Below are positions 16,183 through 25,115 of a stretch of 64,000 nucleotides of DNA, in pieces. Position 1 is the stretch's first letter. Every line of letters starts with the position of its first letter. The position numbers were made by a program, and so were the translations under genes. The notes under the pieces were generated by a model. That model did not search any database. It was given only the letters and a program-made list of their open reading frames with translations, and was not told where the DNA came from. Source of the stretch: Microvirga antarctica (GTDB taxonomy: Bacteria > Pseudomonadota > Alphaproteobacteria > Rhizobiales > Beijerinckiaceae); contig NZ_JAGEMM010000001.1 of NCBI RefSeq assembly GCF_017921815.1, positions 868,001-932,000 on the forward strand, written 5' to 3'.

Positions 16183-17952
16183 ATGACCCTTCGGACGCGA
16201 TTGTCGTCCCTGCCGCGCCTGCGCAAGCCCACCGGGTCCTTCCGCCTGGTCGGCCTATCCATCGTCGTTGGTGTGGCCACGGGTGTCATGGTGGCCGCGG
16301 TCCAGCAGTTCGTCGTCTTCGCGCAGCGGGCTACCCTCGGGTTCGCCGCGGAACGGCGGATCGCCCTGCCGGATCACGCCTCCTTCGTCAGGATCGCGTT
16401 AGCGCTTGCTTGCGGCGCGCTGCTGGTCACCGTCGTCTCGCGCTTGCTCTCACGCTGGAAAACGAAGGACCCCATCGACGCGGTCGAAGCCAATGCCCTG
16501 AGCGGGGGCAGCATGAGCTGGTACGACGCAACGGGCGTCGTCATTCCCATCCTGGCATCCGTGAGCTTTGGCGCCTCCGTCGGGATCGAGGCCGCGGTGA
16601 CCCAGCTTGGCGCTGTCCTTGCAAGTCTTCTAGGGCGCCGGTTGAAAAAGCCGCGTTCGGACCTGCGTCTGCTCGTGGGCGTCGGCGCGGCGGCTGCCAT
16701 CTCGGCTGCCTACCGGGCGCCGATCGCCGGCATGCTCTATGCATACGAAGTGGTGCTCGGGAGCTATTCCAAACGCACACTGGCACCGGTGGGCGTCGGT
16801 GCGATCGCGGCTGTTCTGACCGTCTGGCTCCTGCTCGGACAGGACAAGCCCTTCAGCCTGGACACCGGAACCCGCACGCTCTGGTCGGACTACCCGCTCG
16901 CCGTGGCGGTGGGCGTCGTCTCGGCTTTCGTGGGCATCCTCGTCATGCTGCTCGTTTCGGGGACGGAACGGCTGATGAAGCATTTCGTACGCGACGAGAC
17001 CCTGCGCCGGCTTCTGGCTGCGGGCCTGCTCACCGTCCTGTCGATGCGTTTTCCGGCCGTTCTCGGGAGTGGCCACGCGGCGATCGAACACGCCGTGAAC
17101 GGCGACATTGCGGGGCGGCACGCGCTCGGCCTTCTCGGCGCCAAGGGTCTGGCATCGGCAGCGAGCCTTGGGGCCGGATTCCGAGGCGGACTCTTTGGTG
17201 CCTCGTTGATGATTGGTGCATTGCTCGGACAGGTCATCGCGTGGGTGAGCGCGTTCATCCCAGGCGCGCCGGTCTGGAGTCCTGCCCTCTGTGCCGTCAT
17301 CGGCATGGCGTCGGTCGGCGCAAGCATCATCGGCAGCCCGCTGGCGATGATCTTTCTCGTTCTTGAAACGACCGGCGATTTCGACGCCACCATCGTCGTG
17401 GCCATCGGGGCCGTCACCGCGTCGTTCCTCACGGACCGGCTGTTCGGCTATTCGTTCGCCACCTGGCGCTTCCAGCAGCGCGGGCTTGCCATTGAGGGCG
17501 GGCACGACGTGACCCGCCTGGAGGCCGCCGGCATCGGCGAGATCGTGCGCCCGCCCAAGCGAACCGTCGCGGCCAATGCGAGCCTGGAAGACGTGCGGCG
17601 CGCCGTCTCGACGGCCGGCGCTCGAGGGACGGCGGTCTACGGGCTCGATGGATTGTTCGTCGGACTCATCGACCCACGCCTGGTGGAGGCGGTTGAAGAG
17701 GAATTCGACGGCCTGCCAATTGTCGCGGCCGAACTCGTCTATGAATCGACCCCAATCGTTACGACCCGCACCACGCTGGCTGAAGTGGTCGATGTGTTTC
17801 GGCTGGATGACCGGGCGACGCTTGCGGTCGTCAGTCCGGACGACCGCAACAGCCTCGCAGGCTGCGTGCGTGCGCGGGACGCCTTCGCGCTTGCCTCCTC
17901 GCTCCTCGACGCGCAGCGGCGGGACGATCTGGGCGTCGGTGGATTGCGGTGA
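16183..17952 (+). CDS. ClC-family chloride channel/transporter with C-terminal CBS region
   Basis: A 589-residue protein. The first 430 residues form the ClC membrane domain with about ten hydrophobic helices, and the remainder resembles a CBS pair that may bind adenine nucleotides. The GGLFGASLMIGALLG block matches the family GxFxP region. The family GREGP gating motif reads SVGIEAAVTQLG here: the gating Glu is kept but Arg and Pro are lost, and the GSGIP selectivity motif is not evident (ALSGGSMSW). It could be a channel rather than a proton exchanger; ion specificity is unproven. It stands alone, convergent with the GntR gene. Confidence 0.88.
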   Translation: MTLRTRLSSLPRLRKPTGSFRLVGLSIVVGVATGVMVAAVQQFVVFAQRATLGFAAERRIALPDHASFVRIALALACGALLVTVVSRLLSRWKTKDPIDAVEANALSGGSMSWYDATGVVIPILASVSFGASVGIEAAVTQLGAVLASLLGRRLKKPRSDLRLLVGVGAAAAISAAYRAPIAGMLYAYEVVLGSYSKRTLAPVGVGAIAAVLTVWLLLGQDKPFSLDTGTRTLWSDYPLAVAVGVVSAFVGILVMLLVSGTERLMKHFVRDETLRRLLAAGLLTVLSMRFPAVLGSGHAAIEHAVNGDIAGRHALGLLGAKGLASAASLGAGFRGGLFGASLMIGALLGQVIAWVSAFIPGAPVWSPALCAVIGMASVGASIIGSPLAMIFLVLETTGDFDATIVVAIGAVTASFLTDRLFGYSFATWRFQQRGLAIEGGHDVTRLEAAGIGEIVRPPKRTVAANASLEDVRRAVSTAGARGTAVYGLDGLFVGLIDPRLVEAVEEEFDGLPIVAAELVYESTPIVTTRTTLAEVVDVFRLDDRATLAVVSPDDRNSLAGCVRARDAFALASSLLDAQRRDDLGVGGLR

Positions 17953-17973
17953 TCGCAGGGATCGCGAGGCCGC

Positions 17974-18633
17974 TCAAAACCTGTGCAGATAACCCATGAT
18001 GCTTTCGCGCACATTGTCGATATGACGGCGCATGGCTGCCTCGGCGGCGGGAGCGTCGGCGGCCAGAACCGCGTCGATGATGGCGATATGCTCCTGGCAT
18101 CCCGGAACGAATCGCCCGGGAAGCCGCCCCTTGTCGAACACCTTCGTGCGCAGCCGAAGATCCTGCACAAACTGAGTGAGCAACTTAGATCCTGACAGCT
18201 CGGCGATGGTGGTATGGAGGCGGTCGTCAATGGCGATGTGATCTTCAGTGGTCGGCTGTTCACCGGCAAGAAACGACACCAGCCGCTCCCTGATCGCCCG
18301 CAGATCGCCGGACTGCCCGGAGCCGGCGGCGCGGCCGGCTGCCTCAACCTCGAGAAGCCGTCGCAGATGAAGAATCTCGACGAAATCCTCGACCGAGAGC
18401 CGCCGCACGACGGGCGTTAACCCTGAGACGCGCGAGACCAGCCCCTCGCTGATGAGTTGCGCCAGCGCCTCGCGGATCGGCGTCCGCGAAACCCCGATCC
18501 TGGCCGCCAGCATGGTTTCCTGCAACGGCGTCCCGGCTGGGAAACTGCCATCGAGGATCAACTCGCGCAGACGCTGGTAGGCCACCTGCCCCCGTGTCGA
18601 CGTGACCGCATGCGCGTCCATAGCTGTCTCCAT
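17974..18633 (-). CDS. GntR-family regulator (FCD subfamily)
   Basis: A 219-residue protein with a winged HTH (about residues 15-75: AYQRLRELILDGSFPAGTPL; ARIGVSRTPIREALAQL) and an all-helical FCD effector domain whose metal ligands are likely Asp and His (AIDDRLHTTI; CQEHIAIIDAV; MRRHIDNV). FCD regulators usually repress catabolic genes until a carboxylate ligand binds. ATG 18633 is chosen for AAGGA 5 bases upstream; ATG 18621 is an alternative. It is divergent from the hydantoinase operon and probably controls it from GTATAC-containing sites in the shared gap. Confidence 0.92.
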   Translation of the reverse strand: METAMDAHAVTSTRGQVAYQRLRELILDGSFPAGTPLQETMLAARIGVSRTPIREALAQLISEGLVSRVSGLTPVVRRLSVEDFVEILHLRRLLEVEAAGRAAGSGQSGDLRAIRERLVSFLAGEQPTTEDHIAIDDRLHTTIAELSGSKLLTQFVQDLRLRTKVFDKGRLPGRFVPGCQEHIAIIDAVLAADAPAAEAAMRRHIDNVRESIMGYLHRF

Positions 18634-18699
18634 TCGAATCCTTCTATCCCATGCATGGCATTGATGGGAAACCGCACAGGATTGCATACGAAGTGCGGC

Positions 18700-18727
18700 T
18701 TGCGCGGCCATATACTATCTGTATACA
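18700..18727 (+). promoter_or_regulatory. Promoter with overlapping GntR-type operator of the hydantoinase operon
   Basis: TTGCGC (18700-18705), 16 bases, TATACA (18722-18727). The region contains a perfect inverted repeat, TATAC-TATCT-GTATA (18711-18725), and an 8-base palindrome TGTATACA (18720-18727). FCD-type GntR proteins commonly bind sites with a GTATAC core. A further GTATAC-like sequence covers the start codon region at 18774-18780. Placement over the -10 box would allow repression by the divergent regulator. Confidence 0.5.
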
Positions 18728-18769
18728 GTGGCCAATGCATCATCATTCTTATAGGCGTGGAGATCGTCG

Positions 18770-20233
18770 ATGAGTGTATACGATCTCGTCGTTCGGGGCG
18801 GCTCTGTCGCGTCTACCGAGGGGGTTTTCCCCATGGATGTCGCTATCCGGGGCGAACACATCGTCGCCCTCGGACAGGACCTGCCGCAGGGAACTCGGGA
18901 AATCGACGCTAAAGGCCGCCTGGTGATGCCGGGCGGCGTCGACGCCCATTGCCATATTGAGCAACTGTCGGGCGGCGGCATCATGAATGCCGATACGTTC
19001 GAGAGCGCTACGCGCGCTGCTGCTTTCGGCGGCACGACGACGACGATCTCATTTGCCGCCCAGCATCGCGGCGACCGACTGCGCCGTGTCGTAGAGCGCT
19101 ACACGGCTCTGGCCGAGCGCGGTGCGTTGACGGATTTCGCCTTTCACCTCTGGATCTCCGATCCGACCCCAGAAACGCTGGTCGAAGACCTACCGGCACT
19201 GATCGACGCCGGACACCGCTCCATCAAGATCTTCATGACCTACGAAAACGTCCGTCTGCTCGACGAGCAGGTGCTGGACGTCATGGCGGTTGCACGCCAG
19301 CACGGCGCCCTGGTCTGCGCCCATGCCGAGAACCACGGAATGATCAAGTGGATGGCCGACCGGCTGGTGTCTCGCGGCTATGTTGCGCCGAAGTTTCATC
19401 CCGTCAGCCATCCGCGCGGGAGCGAGGCGGAAGCCTTCGAGCGGCTGATCCGCTTCTCGGAACTGCTCGACCAGCCCATCGTGCTGTTTCATGTCTCGAC
19501 GGCCGAGGGCGCGGCTATCGTTCGCCGCGCGCGCGGCGAAGGCATCAAGGTGTTCGCCGAGACATGTCCGCAATATCTCTTCATGACGGCCGATGACACC
19601 GACCGCCCCGGCCTCGAGGGCGCCAAGTGGATGTGCAGCCCGCCTCCGCGCACGGTGCGCGACCAGAACGCGCTTTGGCGGGCGCTCGACTTGGGCGACC
19701 TGCAAATCCTCTCGTCGGATCATGCGCCCTATCGCTACGACGAGACCGGAAAGCTCTCGGCCGGGCCGGGTTCCACCTTCAAGCAGATTGCCAACGGCCT
19801 GCCGGGCCTCGAGACCCGCCTTCCGCTGATGTTCGACGCGATGGTGAGCCGGGGAATGTCGACCATCGAGAAATTCGTCGAGATCACCGCGACTGCGCCC
19901 GCGAAGATCTACGGGCTGCATCCGCGCAAGGGGGCCATCGTCGTCGGGGGCGATGCGGACATCGCCATCTGGGATCCGAACCGGGAGGTGACGCTGACCG
20001 ACGAGGCGATGCACGACAATTCCGGTTATACGCCTTTTGCCGGGCGCACGATCCGCGGCTGGCCTGAAATCGTACTGCGCCGTGGCAGCGTCATCGTGTC
20101 GGATGGCGCAATTCATGCGAAGCCGGGTTCGGGAAAGATTCAGCTGCGCGACTGCGCGGACTCGATGAAACCATCCGGGACGCCAAGCCCGGAATTCGAC
20201 CCGCAGACCAATTTCGGCGCGCACCTCGCTTGA
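18770..20233 (+). CDS. Dihydropyrimidinase/D-hydantoinase-type amidohydrolase
   Basis: A 487-residue cyclic amidohydrolase. The binuclear metal site is complete: DAHCH near residue 60, a carboxylated Lys in SIKIFMTY near 151, CAHAEN near 185, LFHVST near 241 and the catalytic SSDHAPY near 318. Such enzymes open the ring of dihydropyrimidines, hydantoins or similar ureides to N-carbamoyl amino acids in the cytoplasm. It is the first gene of the island and faces the GntR gene. The substrate is not determined by sequence; the C-terminal tail (GTPSPEFDPQTNFGAHLA) is typical of oligomeric hydantoinases. Confidence 0.92.
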   Translation: MSVYDLVVRGGSVASTEGVFPMDVAIRGEHIVALGQDLPQGTREIDAKGRLVMPGGVDAHCHIEQLSGGGIMNADTFESATRAAAFGGTTTTISFAAQHRGDRLRRVVERYTALAERGALTDFAFHLWISDPTPETLVEDLPALIDAGHRSIKIFMTYENVRLLDEQVLDVMAVARQHGALVCAHAENHGMIKWMADRLVSRGYVAPKFHPVSHPRGSEAEAFERLIRFSELLDQPIVLFHVSTAEGAAIVRRARGEGIKVFAETCPQYLFMTADDTDRPGLEGAKWMCSPPPRTVRDQNALWRALDLGDLQILSSDHAPYRYDETGKLSAGPGSTFKQIANGLPGLETRLPLMFDAMVSRGMSTIEKFVEITATAPAKIYGLHPRKGAIVVGGDADIAIWDPNREVTLTDEAMHDNSGYTPFAGRTIRGWPEIVLRRGSVIVSDGAIHAKPGSGKIQLRDCADSMKPSGTPSPEFDPQTNFGAHLA

Positions 20234-20288
20234 GGGCTGCGCTCAACACAGATCGCTCACAAGAAGCGATAAGTCAGGAGGACCACCC

Positions 20289-21320
20289 ATGAAGCGCACC
20301 ACCATGAAAGTGCTATTGGCAGGCATCGCCGCTGCCTGTCTCACGACGTTCTCGGCACCGGCATCGGCCCAGGCGACGCTGGATGCCGTGAAGAAGCGCG
20401 GCAAGCTGATCTGCGGCGTGTCGCAGGTCTCCGCAGGCTTCGCGTTCCCGGATTCGAAAGGGGTGATGCAGGGCTTCGACGTCGATATCTGCCGCGCGAT
20501 GGCAGCCGCGATTTTTGGCAGCGGCGACAAGGTCGAATTCCTCGCCACCAATATCAATACCCGCTTCCAGGTGCTGCAGTCGGGCGAGATCGACGTGCTG
20601 TCGCGCCAGACCACGCAGACCTTCTCCCGCGACAACTCCCTTGGCCTCGATTTCGGCCCCACCGTGTTCTACGACGGCCAGGGCATGATGGTGCCCAAGA
20701 AGCTGAACATCGCAAGCGCCAAGGATCTCGACGGCGCGGCCATCTGCGTGCTTCCCGGCACCACGACGTTGCAAAATCTCTCGGACTTTTTCCGCACCAA
20801 CAACAAGAAGTTCGAATCCGTCGTGTTCGAGAACACCGACGAGAACCGCAACGCCTTCTTCACCGGCCGCTGCGATGCGACGAGTACCGACCGGTCCGAT
20901 CTCGCGTCGATCCGCGCGGTCGCCAACAACCCGGCCGATTACGTTGTTCTGCCGGAGACGATCTCGAAAGAGCCGCTCGCTCCCGTGGTCCGCCAAGGTG
21001 ATTCCAACTGGCGCGATATCCTGAACTGGACCGTCTACACGCTCATCGCGGCGGAAGAAAAAGGGATCACCAAGGAGAATGTCGACCAGCAGCTGAAGAG
21101 CGAGGACCCCGAGGTGCAGCGCATGCTCGGCGTCAGCGGCGACTTCGGCAAGATGATCGGGCTCGACAACAAGTGGAGCTATAACATCATCAAGAGCGTG
21201 GGCAACTACAGCGAGGTGTTCGAGCGCAGCCTGGGCGAGAAGACCCCGCTCGGCCTGACGCGCGGCCCCAACCAGCTCTGGACCAAGGGCGGCCTGCTCT
21301 ACTCGCCCCCGTTCCGGTAA
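20289..21320 (+). CDS. aapJ: Polar amino-acid ABC binding protein (AapJ-like)
   Basis: A 343-residue SBP_bac_3 protein with a signal peptide (residues 1-28, ending APASAQ). Mature start LDAVKKRGKLICGVSQVSAGF and end NQLWTKGGLLYSPPFR match AapJ/BztA. An excellent AGGAGG ribosome site precedes ATG 20289. It lies between the hydantoinase and the AapQ/AapM permeases, so it probably delivers the island's substrate or a related amino acid from the periplasm. A GC-rich hairpin right after the stop may raise its expression over the permeases. Confidence 0.93.
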   Translation: MKRTTMKVLLAGIAAACLTTFSAPASAQATLDAVKKRGKLICGVSQVSAGFAFPDSKGVMQGFDVDICRAMAAAIFGSGDKVEFLATNINTRFQVLQSGEIDVLSRQTTQTFSRDNSLGLDFGPTVFYDGQGMMVPKKLNIASAKDLDGAAICVLPGTTTLQNLSDFFRTNNKKFESVVFENTDENRNAFFTGRCDATSTDRSDLASIRAVANNPADYVVLPETISKEPLAPVVRQGDSNWRDILNWTVYTLIAAEEKGITKENVDQQLKSEDPEVQRMLGVSGDFGKMIGLDNKWSYNIIKSVGNYSEVFERSLGEKTPLGLTRGPNQLWTKGGLLYSPPFR

Positions 21321-21335
21321 TCTGACCCTCTCAGG

Positions 21336-21356
21336 CGGCGCGCCCGACGCGCGCCG
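21336..21356 (+). other. Intercistronic stem-loop after the binding-protein gene
   Basis: A perfect 8-base stem CGGCGCGC / GCGCGCCG with a 5-base loop, 16 bases after the aapJ-like stop and 40 before the permease gene. There is no U-run, so it is not a classical terminator. Stem-loops in this place often protect the binding-protein mRNA from 3' decay and set its excess over permeases. Confidence 0.45.
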
Positions 21357-21396
21357 TCTCTGACGTCCGACGATGTCCTGACCCTGGGGAGCAACG

Positions 21397-22566
21397 ATGC
21401 AAGCCGCCTCGGATAGCCCGTGGCGTATCGTCTACGATGTGCGCGCGCGTGCGATTTTCTACCAAGTCGCCTGCGGCCTCGCCGTCGTGACGATCGCCGT
21501 CTTTCTGTTCCACAACGCGTCGGAGAACCTGGCCCGGCAGAACATCGCGACTGGCTTCTCCTACCTGTGGCGCGAGGCCGGCTTCGTCATCAGCCAATCC
21601 CCCATCGCCTACCAGCCGGCCGACACCTATGCGCGCGCCTTGCTGGTCGGCATCCTCAACACCATCCGGGTCTCGGCCCTTGCCGTGGTACTCGCCACTG
21701 TGATCGGGACGCTCGTCGCCATCGGACGGCTGTCGTCCAACCCGCTGCTCTCGCGGATCATGATGATCTATGTGGAGATCCTGCGGAACGTCCCGCTGCT
21801 GCTGCTGCTGTTCCTGTGCTACGCGGTGATCGTCACGTCGCTGCCGCCGGTGCGCGACGCCCTGCGCATTCTCCCGTCTGTCTATCTGAGCAATGGCGGC
21901 CTCGTGGTGCCATCGGTGCGATGGTCCGATGAGCTGAGCTGGATCGCCCTTGCGCTAGTCGTCGGAATTGCCGCATCGGTGGTCGTCTCGCGTGCGCTGC
22001 GCCTACGCCGCGTCGCAACGGGCATGGAACGCCGCACGTGGCCGTTGATCGCCGGCGCGCTGTTGCTGCCGCCCATCCTCGCCATTCTCATCCTGCGGCC
22101 GTCCCTCGCGGTCGATTTTCCCGAACTCGGACGGTTCCGCCTCAGCGGCGGCGCGCAGTTGATGCCGGAATTCGTGGCGCTGCTCGTGGGCCTGACGCTT
22201 GGCGCGTCGGCCAATGTCGCCGAGATCGTGCGCAGCGGCATCACCGCCATCAAGAAGGGCCAGTGGGAGGCCGCATCCTCGCTCGGGCTACGTCGCTCCA
22301 TGTCGCTGCGGCTGGTGATCCTGCCGCAATCCCTGCGGGTCATCATTCCGCCCATGACCAGCACCTATCTCAACGTGTTCAAGAACAGTTCGCTCGCCAT
22401 CGCCATCGGCTACCCCGATCTCGTGATGGTCTCCAACACCACCATGAACCAGACCGGACAGGCGATCGAGCCGATCGCATTGTTCATGATGGTGTATCTG
22501 TCGCTCTCGCTTTCCATCTCGGCTTTCATGAACTGGTATAATGCCCGCGTGGCCCTGCGAGGATGA
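21397..22566 (+). CDS. aapQ: Polar amino-acid ABC permease (AapQ-like)
   Basis: A 389-residue permease with about eight helices. It carries the HisM/His-Glu-Gln-Arg-opine permease signature (NTIRVSALAVVLATVIGTLVA near residue 85) and the cytoplasmic EAA loop (AIKKGQWEAASSLGLRRSMSLRLVILPQ). Length and the split periplasmic insertion are typical of AapQ/BztB. Its stop overlaps the AapM start. It should pair with AapM to form the channel for the AapJ-like protein. An AapP ATPase gene does not follow. Confidence 0.93.
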   Translation: MQAASDSPWRIVYDVRARAIFYQVACGLAVVTIAVFLFHNASENLARQNIATGFSYLWREAGFVISQSPIAYQPADTYARALLVGILNTIRVSALAVVLATVIGTLVAIGRLSSNPLLSRIMMIYVEILRNVPLLLLLFLCYAVIVTSLPPVRDALRILPSVYLSNGGLVVPSVRWSDELSWIALALVVGIAASVVVSRALRLRRVATGMERRTWPLIAGALLLPPILAILILRPSLAVDFPELGRFRLSGGAQLMPEFVALLVGLTLGASANVAEIVRSGITAIKKGQWEAASSLGLRRSMSLRLVILPQSLRVIIPPMTSTYLNVFKNSSLAIAIGYPDLVMVSNTTMNQTGQAIEPIALFMMVYLSLSLSISAFMNWYNARVALRG

Positions 22567-23666
22567 CGAACATGCAGCTCGTCAAAGCCGAACTGGCACC
22601 CCGCATGGAACGGCCGCGCGAAAATCTCGGCCCGCGCGCGGCGCTGGCCCCGTATTTCGGCACGATACCGAACGCCATCGTCACCATCGCGTGCGTAGCC
22701 CTGATCGCCCTGCTGGTTCATCGCTCGATCCAGTGGCTGTTTGTCGACGCGGTATTTTCCGGCGGGCCTGCCGCGTGCAAGACAGGGCGCGGCGCGTGCT
22801 GGCCGTTCTTTTCCGACAAGCTGCGCTTCATGGTGTTCGGCTTTTACCCTTACGACGAGCAATGGCGGCCGATCACGGCCTTGATGTTGTTCTTCGGAGC
22901 CTGCGGCATTTCCATGAGCCCGGCCCTGTGGGGCCGGCGGCTCCTCGCCGGCTGGGGCGTGATGCTGGTAGCGGCCTTCGTGCTGATGCGCGGTGGCGTG
23001 TTCGGGCTGGTCTCGGTACCCACCTCCCAATGGGGCGGTCTGCCGCTCTCGTTCATGCTGTCCTTCATCGGCCTTGCCGGTGCATTTCCCCTCGGGATCA
23101 TGCTGGCGCTCGCACGTGCCTCGAAGCTGCCGGTGATCCGGGTCATCGCCATTGCGTTCATCGAACTCGTGCGCGGCGTCCCGCTGATCAGCATCCTGTT
23201 CATGGCATCGGTCATGCTGCCTCTGTTCATGCCGAGCGGCGTCACCATCGACAAATTGCTGCGCGCGCAGATCGCCATCATCCTGTTTGCCGCAGCCTAT
23301 GTGGCCGAGATCGTGCGCGGCGGCCTTCAGGCGATCCCCAAAGGCCAATACGAGGCCTCGGCCGCAATGGGCCTGCACTATTGGCAGATGATGCGTCTCA
23401 TCGTGCTGCCGCAGGCGATCAAGATCATGATCCCGCCGCTTGTGACGCTCTTCATCGGGTTCTTCCAGGACACCACGCTGGTCGTGATTGTCGGCCTTCT
23501 CGATTTCCTCGATACGGTGAGAAGCTCCATGCGCGATCCGCAATGGCAGGGCATCGTGGTTCTCGAAGGCTACGTGTTCGCCGCCTCCGTGTATCTCTTC
23601 TTCAGCACCATCATGGGTGCCTATAGCCGATTTCTCGAACGTCATTTTCGGATGGGTCATGACTGA
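22563..23666 (+). CDS. aapM: Polar amino-acid ABC permease (AapM-like)
   Basis: A 367-residue permease with AapM/BztC features: a Cys-containing periplasmic stretch (ACKTGRGACWPFFSDKLRF) and the EAA loop AIPKGQYEASAAMGLHYWQMM. ATG 22563 overlaps the aapQ stop by four bases; ATG 22572 is also possible. The stop overlaps the next gene by eight bases. In classical aap/bzt operons the next gene is the ATPase aapP; here an amidohydrolase follows, so the ATPase must come from another locus. Confidence 0.93.
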   Translation: MTNMQLVKAELAPRMERPRENLGPRAALAPYFGTIPNAIVTIACVALIALLVHRSIQWLFVDAVFSGGPAACKTGRGACWPFFSDKLRFMVFGFYPYDEQWRPITALMLFFGACGISMSPALWGRRLLAGWGVMLVAAFVLMRGGVFGLVSVPTSQWGGLPLSFMLSFIGLAGAFPLGIMLALARASKLPVIRVIAIAFIELVRGVPLISILFMASVMLPLFMPSGVTIDKLLRAQIAIILFAAAYVAEIVRGGLQAIPKGQYEASAAMGLHYWQMMRLIVLPQAIKIMIPPLVTLFIGFFQDTTLVVIVGLLDFLDTVRSSMRDPQWQGIVVLEGYVFAASVYLFFSTIMGAYSRFLERHFRMGHD

Positions 23667-25107
23667 GCAGACAACTGTTATCCGCAACGCCGCCTGGGCC
23701 GTGACATGGGACGAAACCGCGGGCCGGCACGCCTACGCGCAGGATGTGGACATCGCCTTCTCGAAAGCCGGGATCCTGCATGTAGGCGCGTCCTATGCGG
23801 GCCATGCGGACGTGGAGATCGCAGGCCAGGCGTTGATGGTCATGCCGGGCCTCGTCGACGTCCACTGCCATTCCGGCGACGAGCCGATCGCCAAGGGCCT
23901 GTTCGAGGATGCCGGCACGGCCGCGTTGTGGGGCAACGCTCTCTACGAATATTCGGCGCTGGTCGATTCAGATTCGGACGCGAAGGCCGCCTGCCAAACC
24001 GTGATGTTGGGCGATCTCATGCGCAGCGGCGTCACCACCTTGCTGGACATCGCCTCGCCGCATCCGAGATGGCTGTCTCTGGCAGCCGAAAGCGGCGTGC
24101 GCGCCTATCTGGCGCCGGGATTCCGGGAGGCCGCGTGGCGTGTGGTCGACAGCCATCGCCTCGATTTCGACTGGAACGAGGCGAGCGGACGCGAGCGCTA
24201 TGCGCAGGCGCTGGCATTTGTCGACGAAGCCCGCGCTCATCCGTCGGGCAGGATCGACGGCATCATCGCTCCCTCGCAGATCGAGACCTGCAGCGAAAGC
24301 CTTCTGCAGGAGGCCGCCGCCGAAGCCCGTCGGCGCGGCATGCGCATGACCATTCACGCGGCTCAGACCATGGCCGAACATGAGGAGTTGCTGCGCCGCA
24401 CCGGCGAGACGGCGCCCGCGTTCCTCGAGCGCCTCGGCGTGCTCGGGCCCGATCTCATTCTCGGCCATTGCATCTTCCTCGATCATCATACCTGGACCCG
24501 ACAGCGCACGCGCGACGATCTCGAGCGTCTCGCGGCAAGCGGCACCTCCGTCGCCCATTGCCCGGTCACGTTCGCCCGCTCGGGCATGACGCTCGAAAGC
24601 CTCGGCGGCTACCGTCGCGCCGGCGTCAATGTCGGTATTGGGACCGATAGCTACCCGTTCAACATGCTGGAGGAGATGCGCGAGGCGATGATCTGCTCGC
24701 GGGTGTCCGGCAAGAGCGTGTTCGATATCGACACGGCGGGCATCTTCGAGGCCGCAACGACCGGCGGCGCGAAGGCGCTTGGTCGCGATGACATCGGCGC
24801 CGTGAAGCCCGGCGCAAAGGCCGATCTTGTGCTGGTCGACCTCTCCCAGTCCGGCATGCAACCCGTCTACGATCCTCTGCGCAACCTGCTGCATTGTGCC
24901 GCCGAACGCGCCGTTTGCGATGTCTTCGTCGACGGGCGCGCGGTGGTGCGAGACCGGCGCGTCGTCAATCTCGACTACGACGGAGCCGTTCTAGAGCTTC
25001 AGGACGCGCAGAAGAGAGCCTGTCGCGCGGCCGAGAAAGCCGATCCGCGTGGACGCACCATCTCGACCCTTGCTCGCCTCTCGCTCCCACTCGCCAACCG
25101 TCTTTGA
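23659..25107 (+). CDS. Amidohydrolase (TRZ/ATZ, cytosine-deaminase-like subgroup), first paralogue
   Basis: A 482-residue amidohydrolase-superfamily enzyme. Metal-site motifs: VDVHCHSGDEP near residue 72, a His in RMTIHAAQT near 234, HCIFLDHH near 273, and the Asp in IGTDSYPFNM near 334. The pattern (one His-x-His, His, Asp, no carboxylated Lys) fits mononuclear deaminases/chlorohydrolases such as AtzA/TrzA relatives. ATG 23659 overlaps the aapM stop, implying coupling. Together with the racemase and second paralogue it probably processes the imported compound; deamination or amide hydrolysis are both possible. Confidence 0.9.
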   Translation: MTEQTTVIRNAAWAVTWDETAGRHAYAQDVDIAFSKAGILHVGASYAGHADVEIAGQALMVMPGLVDVHCHSGDEPIAKGLFEDAGTAALWGNALYEYSALVDSDSDAKAACQTVMLGDLMRSGVTTLLDIASPHPRWLSLAAESGVRAYLAPGFREAAWRVVDSHRLDFDWNEASGRERYAQALAFVDEARAHPSGRIDGIIAPSQIETCSESLLQEAAAEARRRGMRMTIHAAQTMAEHEELLRRTGETAPAFLERLGVLGPDLILGHCIFLDHHTWTRQRTRDDLERLAASGTSVAHCPVTFARSGMTLESLGGYRRAGVNVGIGTDSYPFNMLEEMREAMICSRVSGKSVFDIDTAGIFEAATTGGAKALGRDDIGAVKPGAKADLVLVDLSQSGMQPVYDPLRNLLHCAAERAVCDVFVDGRAVVRDRRVVNLDYDGAVLELQDAQKRACRAAEKADPRGRTISTLARLSLPLANRL

Positions 25108-25115
25108 GGCTCCGC

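Noticed and set aside
22410-23687. Long minus-strand open frame opposite the permease genes
   Set aside because: No family resemblance and low-complexity His/Asp/Glu content; it mirrors the codons of the two permeases.
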